NCBI RefSeq assembly: GCF_001632745.1
Contig: NZ_LQRT01000024.1
Coordinates: 248,001 to 312,000 of the forward strand
DNA length: 64,000 nucleotides
Direction of reading: 5' to 3'
Source: Aquimarina aggregata
Lineage (GTDB): Bacteria; Bacteroidota; Bacteroidia; Flavobacteriales; Flavobacteriaceae
Shown: in pieces, positions 18,470 to 27,236 of the stretch
Numbering within the stretch: position 1 is the first letter of the stretch
How the letters are laid out: every line of letters starts with the position of its first letter
Notes under the pieces: model-generated
The model's input: the letters and a program-made list of their open reading frames with translations, nothing else
What the model was told of the DNA's origin: nothing
Databases searched by the model: none
Made by a program: the position numbers and the translations under genes

Positions 18470-18612
18470 TTTTCATTTTTTTATAGTTATCAAAATTACT
18501 ATTTTTTACTATCTGACCATTATATAAATGTAACATGTTACTATAAATTCATGAATTTATAGTAATTAATTTTGTTAAAAAAATGATTTTCAATACATTA
18601 GTTAGGAATGCT

Positions 18613-20337
18613 TTATTTGACACTACTCTCTAATTTTTTAATAAAATAGGATGGTTTAATACTGGTTTTCTTATAAAAAGCTTGAGAAAATGAAACGGGA
18701 TTACTAAAACCGACAGTTTCAGCGATAGCCTTAATGGTATATTTTCTAAACATTTTATCGGATTTTAGTTTTTCAATAGTATACTCAATTCTTAGGTCGT
18801 TAATATAATCGGTAAACTTTTTTTGCTCATACTGGTTTATAAAAACTGATAAATATTTAGAATTTGTATCTATACTTTTTGCTAAATTTGAGATAGAGGT
18901 GTTCTTATTGAGATATTCTTTATTGTATTTGAATTGTTGTAAACCTTTTTTTATAGTATTCAGAATGTCTTCAGACAAATAAGTTAAAGACGGTTTTTCA
19001 TTTTCTAGTTTTGGATCTTTTTCGTTGGTACCTTTTGGATTAATTAATTGTTCGAATTTTCTTTTATAGTTCTTTCGTTTACGATAATTAAAAATTAAGA
19101 CTAATGATAGAATGATCAATATGGCGACCAAAGAAATTATACTTGTTGATTTTAAAGAGTTGGATTGATTAAGGTTGGATATTATTTTTTCTTTTTCTAT
19201 AACTAAATTTTTGGTCTCAAAATCCTTAATTATTCTATCATTTATATATTTATAGTTAGAACTTAGTATGCTATCTACTATAATAAGTTTATCAAGATAT
19301 AATAACTGATTTTCTTTGTCATTTTTTTCTTTGTAATAATTAATCAAAGTTTTGTATCCCAGACGTATTTCAGGAAATACATCCTTAAAATCTCTAAATA
19401 AACTATCTATCTCTTTAAACTGAAGAATGGCTTTTTCTTTTTTCCCCAGCTCAAAATAAGATTTTCCTAAATAAAGTCTACAAAATAATATATTCGATTG
19501 ATCCTCAAGCTTAATTAAATTAGGTAATGCTTTTTTTAAACTATCTCTGGATTTGTTGTATTGTTTCTTGAAAAATAAATTTACACCTTCATTCATAACA
19601 AAATAATAATACATATCATTATCATTATTTAGTAGAGAAATTTTAATTCCCTCTTTATTAATAGTTGTTGCTGTATCAAGCTTAGATAATTTAGTATAGG
19701 TGTCAGAAAGTGAAAGTAAAGGAATTAATTTATGAAAATATTCTTTAGGATATTCTGATCTCTCAGATAAGACATAATCATAAAATTCTTTAAAAATATC
19801 AAGGGCTTCTTTGTGCTTCCCGATTCTACTTTTTAATAAGCCTATATTAAACTTAGAATTATAGGCCAATAAAGGATTATTATCTTTAGTAAGATTAAAT
19901 GAGATAAAATAATTATTTAGAGCTTCTTTATAATTCGCATTATCAAAATAAAAATCTCCTTTATTATAATATAATATGGCTGGATATTCTTTGTCTTTGG
20001 TAGGATTTTTTTTTGAAAGCTCAATGCCTTTATTCAAAAAGGATAATAACAATGAATCTTTTGAAATTATACTAAGAAGATAATACCCTTTAGCCATCTC
20101 TAAACTATCTTTTCTATCAAATCCCTTTTTTATATAGGTCTTTGAGTATAGTACTTCATGGATACCTAAAGAGTCTTGATAGAATCTGTTTTCCAAATCT
20201 TCAAATGATATTTCTTTTAAAGAATCTGGTATCTTAAATTTATTTACTTCTTCAATATTTGAAAAATCTTCTTTTTGTATCTGTGAAAAAGAAGAAATAA
20301 ATATAACAAAGAACCCCAGTTGTAAAAGCCTGATCAT
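18613..20337 (-). CDS. TPR-containing membrane-anchored AraC-family regulator
   Basis: 574 residues. A signal or first helix (MIRLLQLGFFVIFISSFSQ) is followed by an all-helical TPR region (about 60-380), then a transmembrane helix (STSIISLVAILIILSLVLIF, about 395-415). An AraC HTH pair comes at the C-terminus (SISNLAKSIDTNSKYLSVFI and IKAIAETVGFSNPVSFSQAF). This topology puts the TPR sensor in the periplasm and the DNA-binding domain in the cytoplasm. It lies upstream of the GG peptide and protease on the same strand and is a good candidate for their regulator. Confidence 0.9.
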   Translation of the reverse strand: MIRLLQLGFFVIFISSFSQIQKEDFSNIEEVNKFKIPDSLKEISFEDLENRFYQDSLGIHEVLYSKTYIKKGFDRKDSLEMAKGYYLLSIISKDSLLLSFLNKGIELSKKNPTKDKEYPAILYYNKGDFYFDNANYKEALNNYFISFNLTKDNNPLLAYNSKFNIGLLKSRIGKHKEALDIFKEFYDYVLSERSEYPKEYFHKLIPLLSLSDTYTKLSKLDTATTINKEGIKISLLNNDNDMYYYFVMNEGVNLFFKKQYNKSRDSLKKALPNLIKLEDQSNILFCRLYLGKSYFELGKKEKAILQFKEIDSLFRDFKDVFPEIRLGYKTLINYYKEKNDKENQLLYLDKLIIVDSILSSNYKYINDRIIKDFETKNLVIEKEKIISNLNQSNSLKSTSIISLVAILIILSLVLIFNYRKRKNYKRKFEQLINPKGTNEKDPKLENEKPSLTYLSEDILNTIKKGLQQFKYNKEYLNKNTSISNLAKSIDTNSKYLSVFINQYEQKKFTDYINDLRIEYTIEKLKSDKMFRKYTIKAIAETVGFSNPVSFSQAFYKKTSIKPSYFIKKLESSVK

Positions 20338-20586
20338 AAAAGGTTAGATAATATTTATATTCTATTAGTAGGAGTTAAAACTAATCAAAATTAACAAATA
20401 ATAACTGGTAAAGAATTAATTAAGACCAATAAACGCTAACTCTTAGTCAAAATACAATATCAATAGTCTCCTACTAAATTGTACTTCAATTTCATGAATT
20501 TATACTTCAATTTCACGAATCCTTACATACTTCCCTTGCATTAACCCTATTCCCACCCATACATTTGACTCATCAAAACGCATAAG

Positions 20587-20826
20587 ATGGGAGGACCAAC
20601 ACACCACAAGAAACATCAATTTATCCATGTTATTTTAAAAACATTTCACTTAAAGATGGATGTATTTTTCTATAACCTGGTACATCATCACCGCTATGAG
20701 ATTATCATGTATTTGTGGATCACAAAACTATATGCTCAAGACAAATCTATAGACCATGCCATACAAATCCTATATAAAGCCAGAAACATGTTTTTGTTAC
20801 CCAATTGCGACCAAAAGAAATCATAA
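20587..20826 (+). CDS. small hypothetical protein, uncertain
   Basis: 79 residues with many His and aromatics (MGGPTHHKKHQFIHVILKTF). The C-terminal half could form a helix-turn-helix (SIDHAIQILYKARNMF). No family recognised; coding status is doubtful because base composition is no different from the surrounding non-coding DNA. Confidence 0.3.
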   Translation: MGGPTHHKKHQFIHVILKTFHLKMDVFFYNLVHHHRYEIIMYLWITKLYAQDKSIDHAIQILYKARNMFLLPNCDQKKS

Positions 20827-20999
20827 CACAAGTATACATTTAAAATTATAACATAATGAGAAATAGTATCGAAGATCAATTAAACCAGGAAGAAAATATA
20901 AAGCTAGCTATATGATCATCCAATTAGAAACTAATTTTTAACCGTATGCGAATTACCTCAAAAACAGAAAACTATAGTTGAGTGAGTGCAAAAGACCTT

Positions 21000-21087
21000 C
21001 TGATGGGCTAAAACAGCCCTCAGTTGGCCTTATGAGGTACAACTCTTAAGCTGGGGCTCTAAAATTAGAGGAACGGAGCCTAATTTT
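21000..21087 (+). ncRNA. candidate structured RNA or leader, weak
   Basis: This lies in the 340-bp non-coding stretch 20827-21166. A hairpin at 21000-21023 (CTGATGGGCT with AGCCCTCAG, one bulge) is followed by two competing stems: GGCTC (21055-21059) with GAGCC (21076-21080), and AAAATTA (21061-21067) with TAATTTT (21081-21087). The segment is more GC-rich than its surroundings and lies 80 bp upstream of the small HTH gene. It could be a leader or attenuator; no known RNA family recognised. The rest of the gap shows nothing. Confidence 0.3.
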
Positions 21088-21166
21088 CACAATTATATAT
21101 TATTACCCCAAGATTAAGACTTTATCAAGGAAAACAAATAATAAAAAATCAAAAAAGGGAATTACA

Positions 21167-21421
21167 ATGAATATTTTAATCAAACAAATCGAAGTGATAG
21201 AAAGAATAGATCAATTAATCCGATTGCAAGCTACGGGTACTCCAGAAGCATTAGCTTATAGGTTATCGATCTCAAAGACCAAACTCTATAGAATACTTAA
21301 TATCATGAAAGATTTAAATGCACCTATTCTTTATGATGTAGCTGTACAAAGTTTTGTATATGAAGAAGCAGTAGGGTTTCAGTTTGGGTTTTATAGCTCG
21401 CACGTTAGAGAGTATGCTTAA
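21167..21421 (+). CDS. small helix-turn-helix DNA-binding protein
   Basis: 84 residues. The core RIDQLIRLQATGTPEALAYR followed by LSISKTKLYRILNIMKDLNA is a typical winged-HTH, with the recognition helix at KTKLYRILNIM. The short C-terminus ends FGFYSSHVREYA. Such proteins are common next to peptide clusters in Flavobacteriaceae. It lies about 800 bp upstream of the RiPP precursor and may regulate it; the 20-bp palindrome at 22166 is a possible target. Confidence 0.75.
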   Translation: MNILIKQIEVIERIDQLIRLQATGTPEALAYRLSISKTKLYRILNIMKDLNAPILYDVAVQSFVYEEAVGFQFGFYSSHVREYA

Positions 21422-22238
21422 TCCTTCGAGAACCTCAGTGTTCGATAACAAGGATTGAGGTTTTCGAAATCCGAAATAGAAAAGTCAAAATGCATAATCT
21501 AAAGATAAAGTAAGATTATGGATGAGTATATGGTTTTTTTAGAAAGCCAGATATTGACGATGATGAATTCAGGTATCGTTTATTGATTAAAGGAGCATTT
21601 GAGATTCCGGCATATACTATGCAGGATGTTCTGTAAAATGAAAACGAGTAACATAGCTCAAATGAACAAAAATTATGAGTAGATCCTATGATCTATCGTG
21701 TTACTAAATCAAAAATTCTCGATATCAAAAGATGAGCAAAAAGAAAAAAAACCATCGAAAGACAACTTGGCGAGTTAGTAAGTTTGAAGACTTCAAAAAT
21801 AGTAGGTAATAAAAAACTCGTAATTTTTTTGAAAGATTTATCCGTAAAAAGGAGTGAAGAATAATTACAAATCAAAACATAAAAATCAACATCAAGGAAT
21901 TGAGCATAACAAAAATTAAGGACTACTTAGATAATGTTAGAAATAAACACGAATTAAAAGAAATCATCCATGAATTCATCTAAGCTTATAATTGGAAACT
22001 TGGAGACACGATTTTTTAATAAAAAAGAGTAACAAATAAAAAAACTCAATTCCGAAAAATGAAACTGATGCTTTTTATGTTTGTTCAACTTAGTTCATAT
22101 TAAGTTAGAAAGAATCTTAACATAAATAACTGCAAACACTTATAATTAAGTTTTGCTAGTAATAGTATTTGTTGCGCAACAAATAGGTCGAAACTGAAAA
22201 ACCTTTAATAGAGTAAGTGATATTTTAAATTTAAATAA
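21422..22238. other. 817-bp region without an intact gene
   Basis: It contains coding-like scraps in several frames, for example DIDDDEFRYRLLIKGAFEIP near 21549-21635 and KDYLDNVRNKHELKEIIHEF near 21920-21981. They lack starts and are interrupted. I read this as decayed island genes of unknown family. The promoter region of the precursor gene, with a 20-bp palindrome, lies at the right end. Confidence 0.5.
22166..22185. promoter_or_regulatory. 20-bp perfect palindrome upstream of the RiPP precursor
   Basis: TATTTGTTGCGCAACAAATA is a perfect inverted repeat, 53 bp upstream of the precursor ATG. It is a candidate operator for a dimeric regulator such as the HTH protein at 21167. I could not assign a clear -7 box next to it. 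Confidence 0.45.
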
Positions 22239-22403
22239 ATGAAAAACGGAAGATTAAGTCTTGATGCTTTTAAAGCTAAAGCTGACAAAATTGAAACAAA
22301 TGAAATCCTTGAAAAAGTGCAAGGTGGTGAATGGGGTGATTGTCATGGTTACTTAGGTGCGGTCAGTAAATTTATTTCTAGCGACTATTGTTGTTTGCCA
22401 TAA
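22239..22403 (+). CDS. RiPP precursor with GG leader and Cys-containing core
   Basis: A 54-codon gene read by hand. The leader MKNGRLSLDAFKAKADKIET continues to EILEKVQGG, with the double Gly at 29-30, a classic C39-type cleavage site. The 24-residue core, EWGDCHGYLGAV through to SSDYCCLP, has three Cys and several Ser, His and Trp. A C39-peptidase ABC exporter and its HlyD partner lie in the same direction downstream, so the leader is probably removed during export. The gene directly after it encodes a putative modifying enzyme. Confidence 0.85.
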   Translation: MKNGRLSLDAFKAKADKIETNEILEKVQGGEWGDCHGYLGAVSKFISSDYCCLP

Positions 22404-22418
22404 ATTATAAATCTTTTT

Positions 22419-22446
22419 ACGGGTAGTGGACTTTAACACTACCCGT
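22419..22446 (+). terminator. hairpin between precursor and downstream operon (attenuator)
   Basis: A 10-bp perfect stem (ACGGGTAGTG / CACTACCCGT) with an 8-base loop, 15 bp after the precursor stop. There is no strong T-run after it. Such intercistronic hairpins usually let the precursor be made in excess over its processing and export genes, by partial termination or by protecting the short mRNA. Confidence 0.55.
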
Positions 22447-22542
22447 GATTATATTTAATCAACAGGATGAAATATAGTATACTTTGGTGTTTTAACAAAT
22501 ATGCTCTCTCAAAATTATAACTTTTAAAAATCAAAAAATATA

Positions 22543-23754
22543 ATGAATATAGATTTTCAGAAACAATTATGTAAGCAAGGACTTGCAAAATTTTCAGAAT
22601 ATATAAAACTACTTCTTTATAAGGAAAATGAGAATATTTTTGATATACTAGATTTTAATGATGATAGTATCTATTTGAACCCTCTTTTTTTCTCTTACTT
22701 CAATGGAGAAAAAAACAAACAAGATCTTCAAAGTATAATCTTTAGCTACCAAAAGGAAAATATCTCAATAAAATCAATTGAATTAACTACAGATGAGTTT
22801 GGAAGAATATATCTACCAACTATAGGTTGGTTTCAAACTAAATTAGCAAATGAAACTTTAAATTTTGAAAAAGAAAATTTAGTGCTAAAAAAAAATGATT
22901 CGATCATTAATTATAATTTTGAAAATATTGAAATGATTGATGGTACAACAGTAGAAATATTAAAATATCCTATATCATTACTGAAGAAAAGTTACTACAA
23001 TGTAGATAATGAAATTATTGAGGTTGAAATTGAAAAGATTACAAGAATACAATTAAACAATATTACTAGAGCTTATAATATTATTAAAAATAATGCCCCA
23101 GAGCATTTTGAATTAATAGAAATGTGTAATTCCAAATCTGTCATTTTTAACGTCGACACTTATCAAAGAAATTCTTTTGCAGATGTTGCTGCACATGGTG
23201 TCGGATTTTATAATGCTTATCAAAAGGAGTATGATGAGGTTTTTTTTATTGATGATATAGCACATCAAACAGGTCATGTTATCTTTTCTAATATGATTTT
23301 CGAAATCGAAGATTTTTTGAAAATAGAAAAAGAAACGATACTCGAAGAAATTAAACAGCCAGATGGTTCAGTAATAGAAAACAGAAATTTACATATCGTT
23401 TTTCATGCTCTCTACACATATTACACTACTTTTATTTGCTTGGATGCTTGTATGAGTAACAATGTTTTTAAGGGAAGGCAAAAACATGAAACTTTAGGGA
23501 GAATCTGTTTTTATTTAACTAAATGTCATAAAGATTTATTATTAATTGATAATCCTATATCTTCAAGTGAAGAATCAAAAAGAATCTTCACAGAAAAAGG
23601 ATTATTAATATATAAAATGGTTAAAAATAAATGGATAGAAATGTATGAAAAGTGGTTTGATGTAATTGAACATTTTAATCTGAAAAATCAACTTTACAAC
23701 TTTTCTTATTCAAGATTTATTAAACTAAACCCGTTAAATGAAAATATTTATTAA
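22543..23754 (+). CDS. putative RiPP-modifying enzyme with an HQxxH motif (HExxH-peptide-hydroxylase-like)
   Basis: 403 residues, no signal peptide. The C-terminal half has FFIDDIAHQTGHVIFSNM, with H241, Q242 and H245, and a second His cluster LHIVFHALYTYY (H284, H288). The spacing resembles the alpha-ketoglutarate HExxH-type peptide beta-hydroxylases that act on GG-leader precursors, except that the usual Glu is Gln here. The metal triad could be H241, H245 and H284 or H288. It follows the precursor and overlaps the next gene by 17 bp, so it belongs to the cluster. The family is an inference; a different unknown modifying enzyme is possible. Confidence 0.6.
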   Translation: MNIDFQKQLCKQGLAKFSEYIKLLLYKENENIFDILDFNDDSIYLNPLFFSYFNGEKNKQDLQSIIFSYQKENISIKSIELTTDEFGRIYLPTIGWFQTKLANETLNFEKENLVLKKNDSIINYNFENIEMIDGTTVEILKYPISLLKKSYYNVDNEIIEVEIEKITRIQLNNITRAYNIIKNNAPEHFELIEMCNSKSVIFNVDTYQRNSFADVAAHGVGFYNAYQKEYDEVFFIDDIAHQTGHVIFSNMIFEIEDFLKIEKETILEEIKQPDGSVIENRNLHIVFHALYTYYTTFICLDACMSNNVFKGRQKHETLGRICFYLTKCHKDLLLIDNPISSSEESKRIFTEKGLLIYKMVKNKWIEMYEKWFDVIEHFNLKNQLYNFSYSRFIKLNPLNENIY

Positions 23755-24175
23755 ACTATTCATTTTAATAAGCTTTGCTAGTTGCAATTCTAATAATAGT
23801 TTTGAATTATGTGCAGGAAACACGCACCCCTACTATCATCCAATTTTGAAATATAAAGGGGGGTTCTATGAAATAAAAAAATATTTTTATAAAAACTATA
23901 GAACAAGTCATGGAGCCAATAATTCAGGAATCATTAGAATACAATTTCAGGTGAATTGTCTCGGAGAATCTGGAAATTATGATATTGAAACATATAATCT
24001 CGAATATGATGATAGTGTTATTGATAGGAAAATAATGAAGCAACTCGTAGATCTAACTAAAGAATTAACGGGGTGGATTCCGGCAAATAATGAAGAAGGA
24101 AATGCTGTAAATAGTCATAAGTTTTTTGCATTCAAAATTATTGACGGTCAATTAAAAGACATTTTACCCAAATAA
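23738..24175 (+). CDS. lipoprotein with TonB C-terminal-like domain
   Basis: 145 residues with a lipobox (FILISFASCNSNN, Cys at about 16). The body reads GIIRIQFQVNCLGESGNYDI, then LTKELTGWIPANNEEG and FFAFKIIDGQLKDILPK. These are the landmarks of TonB-C-like domains, which have a Gly-rich beta strand and a W.PA.. turn. It overlaps the HQxxH gene and is followed at once by the TPR gene. It may link the exporter to the outer membrane or bind the peptide in the periplasm. Role inferred from context only. Confidence 0.65.
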   Translation: MKIFIKLFILISFASCNSNNSFELCAGNTHPYYHPILKYKGGFYEIKKYFYKNYRTSHGANNSGIIRIQFQVNCLGESGNYDIETYNLEYDDSVIDRKIMKQLVDLTKELTGWIPANNEEGNAVNSHKFFAFKIIDGQLKDILPK

Positions 24176-25026
24176 TGAAAGAAATTAAGGTTAGGAAATG
24201 GGAATGGAAGAAAAGACTTGTGTATGTAATAGTGTCTTTGGTATGGATTATTCTTATTCTAGGAATTATTTTTAATCAATTGGTTTATGGGGTGATATTT
24301 CATGTTGGCTATTCAAATGTATATTATGGAAACAATGATAGAGGAAATTGGATAATGAACTATGCCATTTCGAAAAAGAAAAATCCTGATGGACAAATTT
24401 ATCATGCGCTATCTGTTCAAAATACAAAAAATGGCAACTATAATGTTGCAATTGAAGCACTAGAAAAAGCTTACAAAATAAAACCAAAGGAAGCAGGAGC
24501 TTATTACGGATGGGTTTCATTGTACTATTACCGTGATTATGAAAAAGCATTAAGTATACTAAATGAGTATGATGATTCTACTCCAAATTTTTCTGATGCT
24601 CCAATGGGAGAATGCGTTCATTATTTAAAAGGGCTTGCATATATGCAACTTGAAAATTATGAATTAGCTATCAATGAGTTTAATATTTCAATTAAAAATA
24701 CTTCTCGGCAAAATGGGGAAGATTGGGTTAGTTATTTAGTTTTTTTGAATAAAGGAAGATGTTTATTAAAGCTGAAAAAATATAATGAAGCTATTTTATA
24801 TTTTAAGAAATCTCTCAGTAATTATGATAAATGTGCAGAAGCATACTATTTTATAGGAATTTCCGAATTAGGACTGCAAGAAAGTCAAAAAGCCTGTGAA
24901 AATTTTAATATAGCACTTGAATTGATTAAAAAAGGCTATAAATCATCAGATCTTTATGTGGAATTGTTCCATGAAATCTATGAGCAACAAGTGGCAAAAA
25001 GTATTTTAAATAATTGTGCAAATTAA
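24175..25026 (+). CDS. TPR protein with N-terminal membrane helix
   Basis: 283 residues. One N-terminal helix (LVYVIVSLVWIILILGIIF, about 15-35) is followed by tetratricopeptide repeats (YNVAIEALEKAYKIKPKEAG, YELAINEFNISIKNTS, YNEAILYFKKSLSNYDKCAE). It overlaps the upstream gene by 1 bp and the exporter gene by 1 bp (TAATG), so it is translated with them. It is probably a scaffold facing the periplasm for the peptide secretion system. No enzymatic motif. Confidence 0.8.
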   Translation: MKEIKVRKWEWKKRLVYVIVSLVWIILILGIIFNQLVYGVIFHVGYSNVYYGNNDRGNWIMNYAISKKKNPDGQIYHALSVQNTKNGNYNVAIEALEKAYKIKPKEAGAYYGWVSLYYYRDYEKALSILNEYDDSTPNFSDAPMGECVHYLKGLAYMQLENYELAINEFNISIKNTSRQNGEDWVSYLVFLNKGRCLLKLKKYNEAILYFKKSLSNYDKCAEAYYFIGISELGLQESQKACENFNIALELIKKGYKSSDLYVELFHEIYEQQVAKSILNNCAN

Positions 25027-27230
25027 TGAAGAAGAGATTTCCTTTTTACAAGCAATTAGATATGAAGGATTGCGGTCCAACATGTTTAAGAATTATAGCT
25101 AGATTTTATGGAAAAATATACAGTATTGATTATTTAAGAGAAAAAGCTCATATTACGCAACAAGGTTCTACTTATGGAGGAATAGCAGAAGCAGCTGAAA
25201 TAATCGGGATGCATTCTTTAGGTGCTCAGTTAACGTTTGAAAGTTTGGCTAGCGAAGCACCTTTTCCTTGTATTGTACATTGGAGACAACGACATTTTAT
25301 TGTAGTATACAAAGTTGAAAATTATGAAGTTTATGTTTCTGATCCCGCTCATGGACTAATAAAATATACCAAAGAAGAGTTTTTAGACGGTTGGATTCCT
25401 AAAAAAGATAAATCTTCAGATTCTGAAGGCTCGGTACTTTTATTAGAACCAACACCAGAATTTTATAATAACAGCTATGATGATAAAGAGAAAAGTGTAG
25501 GTTTTAAATTCTTGTTGCCTTATTTTAAGAAATACCGGAAAATTCTATTCCAAGTTTTTCTTGGTCTTTTTATTGTTACATTATTACAATTGGCGATGCC
25601 ATTTTTAACACAAGCTGTTGTTGATTATGGTATTAACTACCAAAATTTAAACTTTATTTATTTAATTCTTGTAGCTCAGTTAGTTTTCTTCTTGAGTACT
25701 ACATCTGTAGAAATAATAAGAGATTGGCTAATGCTACATATGACTAGTAGAATTAACATACGTCTATTATCTGATTTTTTGATGAAATTAATGAAGCTGC
25801 CCATCTTGTTTTTTGACAGAAAAAATATAGGAGATTTATTACAGCGAATACAAGATCATACTAGAATTCAAAATTTTTTATCATCATCGACATTAGGTGC
25901 TTTGTTTTCATTTGTAAATATCTTTGTGTTTAGCCTAGTATTGGCATATTACAATTCATTCATATTTAATGTTTTCTTTTTGGGCACTCTAATGTATTTA
26001 GGTTGGACAATACTATTCTTAAAGAAAAGAAAAGAGTTAGATTATAAGCGTTTTGATTTAGCGTCTGGAAATCAAAGTAGTGTTGTTCAGTTACTTAACG
26101 GTATGCAGGAAATAAAGCTAAACGGTTCTGAAAGAAGGAGAAGATGGGAATGGGAGACTATACAGGCTCGGTTATATAAAGTTTCTATTAAAAGCTTAGC
26201 ACTTCAACAAACTCAAAATATTGGAGGTACCTTCATAAATCAGCTTAAAAATATAATAATAACCTTTTTAGCTGCAAAAGCAGTTATTAATGGTGAATTA
26301 ACTTTGGGGGCAATGTTGTCTGTACAGTATATACTTGGTCAGCTTAATATTCCTGTTAATAGTTTAATCACTTTTATTCAATCTGCTCAAGACACTAAAA
26401 TTAGTTTAGCAAGAATATCTGATGTTCACTTAAAAGAAGATGAAGAGAATAAAAAAGAAGATACTGTTAAACAATTACCTAACGACAAATCAATTTTAAT
26501 AAATGATTTAAGTTTTAGATATGGGAGTAAACATTCGCCTTTAGTTCTGAAAAACTTGAATTTAATTATTCCTGAAGGTAAGATTACTGCAGTAGTTGGA
26601 GCTAGCGGAAGTGGTAAAACAACTCTTCTAAAGCATCTATTAAGAATAGTTGACCCAGCAATGGGAAACATTAAAATAGGAAATACAGCCCTTAATAACT
26701 TAAGTGTATCTTTCTGGAGAACCAAATGTGGATCGGTAATGCAGGAAGGTTATATTTTTTCTGATACTATCGCTAGAAATATTACTGAATCAGACTCCGA
26801 GGGTCTAATAGATAAAAAAAGGCTACTCCAAGCTGTTAGAATTGCAAATATTGAGCAATTTATCGAATCACTACCAATGGGATATAATACCAGAATTGGT
26901 GCAAGCGGCATGGGTATAAGTGGAGGGCAAAAACAACGAATCTTGATAGCTAGAGCTATATACAAAAACCCGGATTATTTATTTTTTGATGAGGCAACTA
27001 GTGCCTTAGATGCCACTAACGAAAGTGAAATCATGAAAAAGTTAAATGCTTTTTTCAACTCTAGAACTGTCGTTGTCGTTGCCCACCGTTTAAGTACTGT
27101 TAAAAACGCAGACAATATTATTGTTTTAGAAAACGGAGAGATAATCGAGCAAGGGAGCCATGAAAAATTAGTTATCAAAAAAGGAGCTTATTTTAAATTA
27201 GTTAAAAATCAATTAGAACTTGGAGGTTAG
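25026..27230 (+). CDS. peptidase-containing ABC transporter (C39 domain; RiPP exporter)
   Basis: 734 residues from the ATG at 25026, which overlaps the TPR stop. Order: C39 peptidase (1-140) with QLDMKDCGPTCLRI (catalytic Cys16), WRQRHFIVVYKV (His) and VSDPAHGL (Asp); a six-helix transmembrane domain (about 160-430); and a nucleotide-binding domain with GASGSGKTT (Walker A), ISGGQKQRI (signature), YLFFDEATSALD (Walker B) and AHRLSTVK (H-loop). It removes leader peptides after GG and exports the core. It fits the precursor at 22239 directly. Confidence 0.96.
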   Translation: MKKRFPFYKQLDMKDCGPTCLRIIARFYGKIYSIDYLREKAHITQQGSTYGGIAEAAEIIGMHSLGAQLTFESLASEAPFPCIVHWRQRHFIVVYKVENYEVYVSDPAHGLIKYTKEEFLDGWIPKKDKSSDSEGSVLLLEPTPEFYNNSYDDKEKSVGFKFLLPYFKKYRKILFQVFLGLFIVTLLQLAMPFLTQAVVDYGINYQNLNFIYLILVAQLVFFLSTTSVEIIRDWLMLHMTSRINIRLLSDFLMKLMKLPILFFDRKNIGDLLQRIQDHTRIQNFLSSSTLGALFSFVNIFVFSLVLAYYNSFIFNVFFLGTLMYLGWTILFLKKRKELDYKRFDLASGNQSSVVQLLNGMQEIKLNGSERRRRWEWETIQARLYKVSIKSLALQQTQNIGGTFINQLKNIIITFLAAKAVINGELTLGAMLSVQYILGQLNIPVNSLITFIQSAQDTKISLARISDVHLKEDEENKKEDTVKQLPNDKSILINDLSFRYGSKHSPLVLKNLNLIIPEGKITAVVGASGSGKTTLLKHLLRIVDPAMGNIKIGNTALNNLSVSFWRTKCGSVMQEGYIFSDTIARNITESDSEGLIDKKRLLQAVRIANIEQFIESLPMGYNTRIGASGMGISGGQKQRILIARAIYKNPDYLFFDEATSALDATNESEIMKKLNAFFNSRTVVVVAHRLSTVKNADNIIVLENGEIIEQGSHEKLVIKKGAYFKLVKNQLELGG

Positions 27231-27236
27231 TTAGCT

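Noticed and set aside
21055..21087. Possible H-type pseudoknot (GGCTC/GAGCC with AAAATTA/TAATTTT)
   Set aside because: The connecting loop lengths (1, 8 and 0 bases) do not allow both stems at once in a standard pseudoknot. Recorded instead as competing stems.
21693..21875. 60-aa minus-strand frame in the gap before the RiPP cluster
   Set aside because: It starts at TTG, is hydrophobic and AT-driven, and overlaps scraps of degraded plus-strand coding sequence. No support as a gene.
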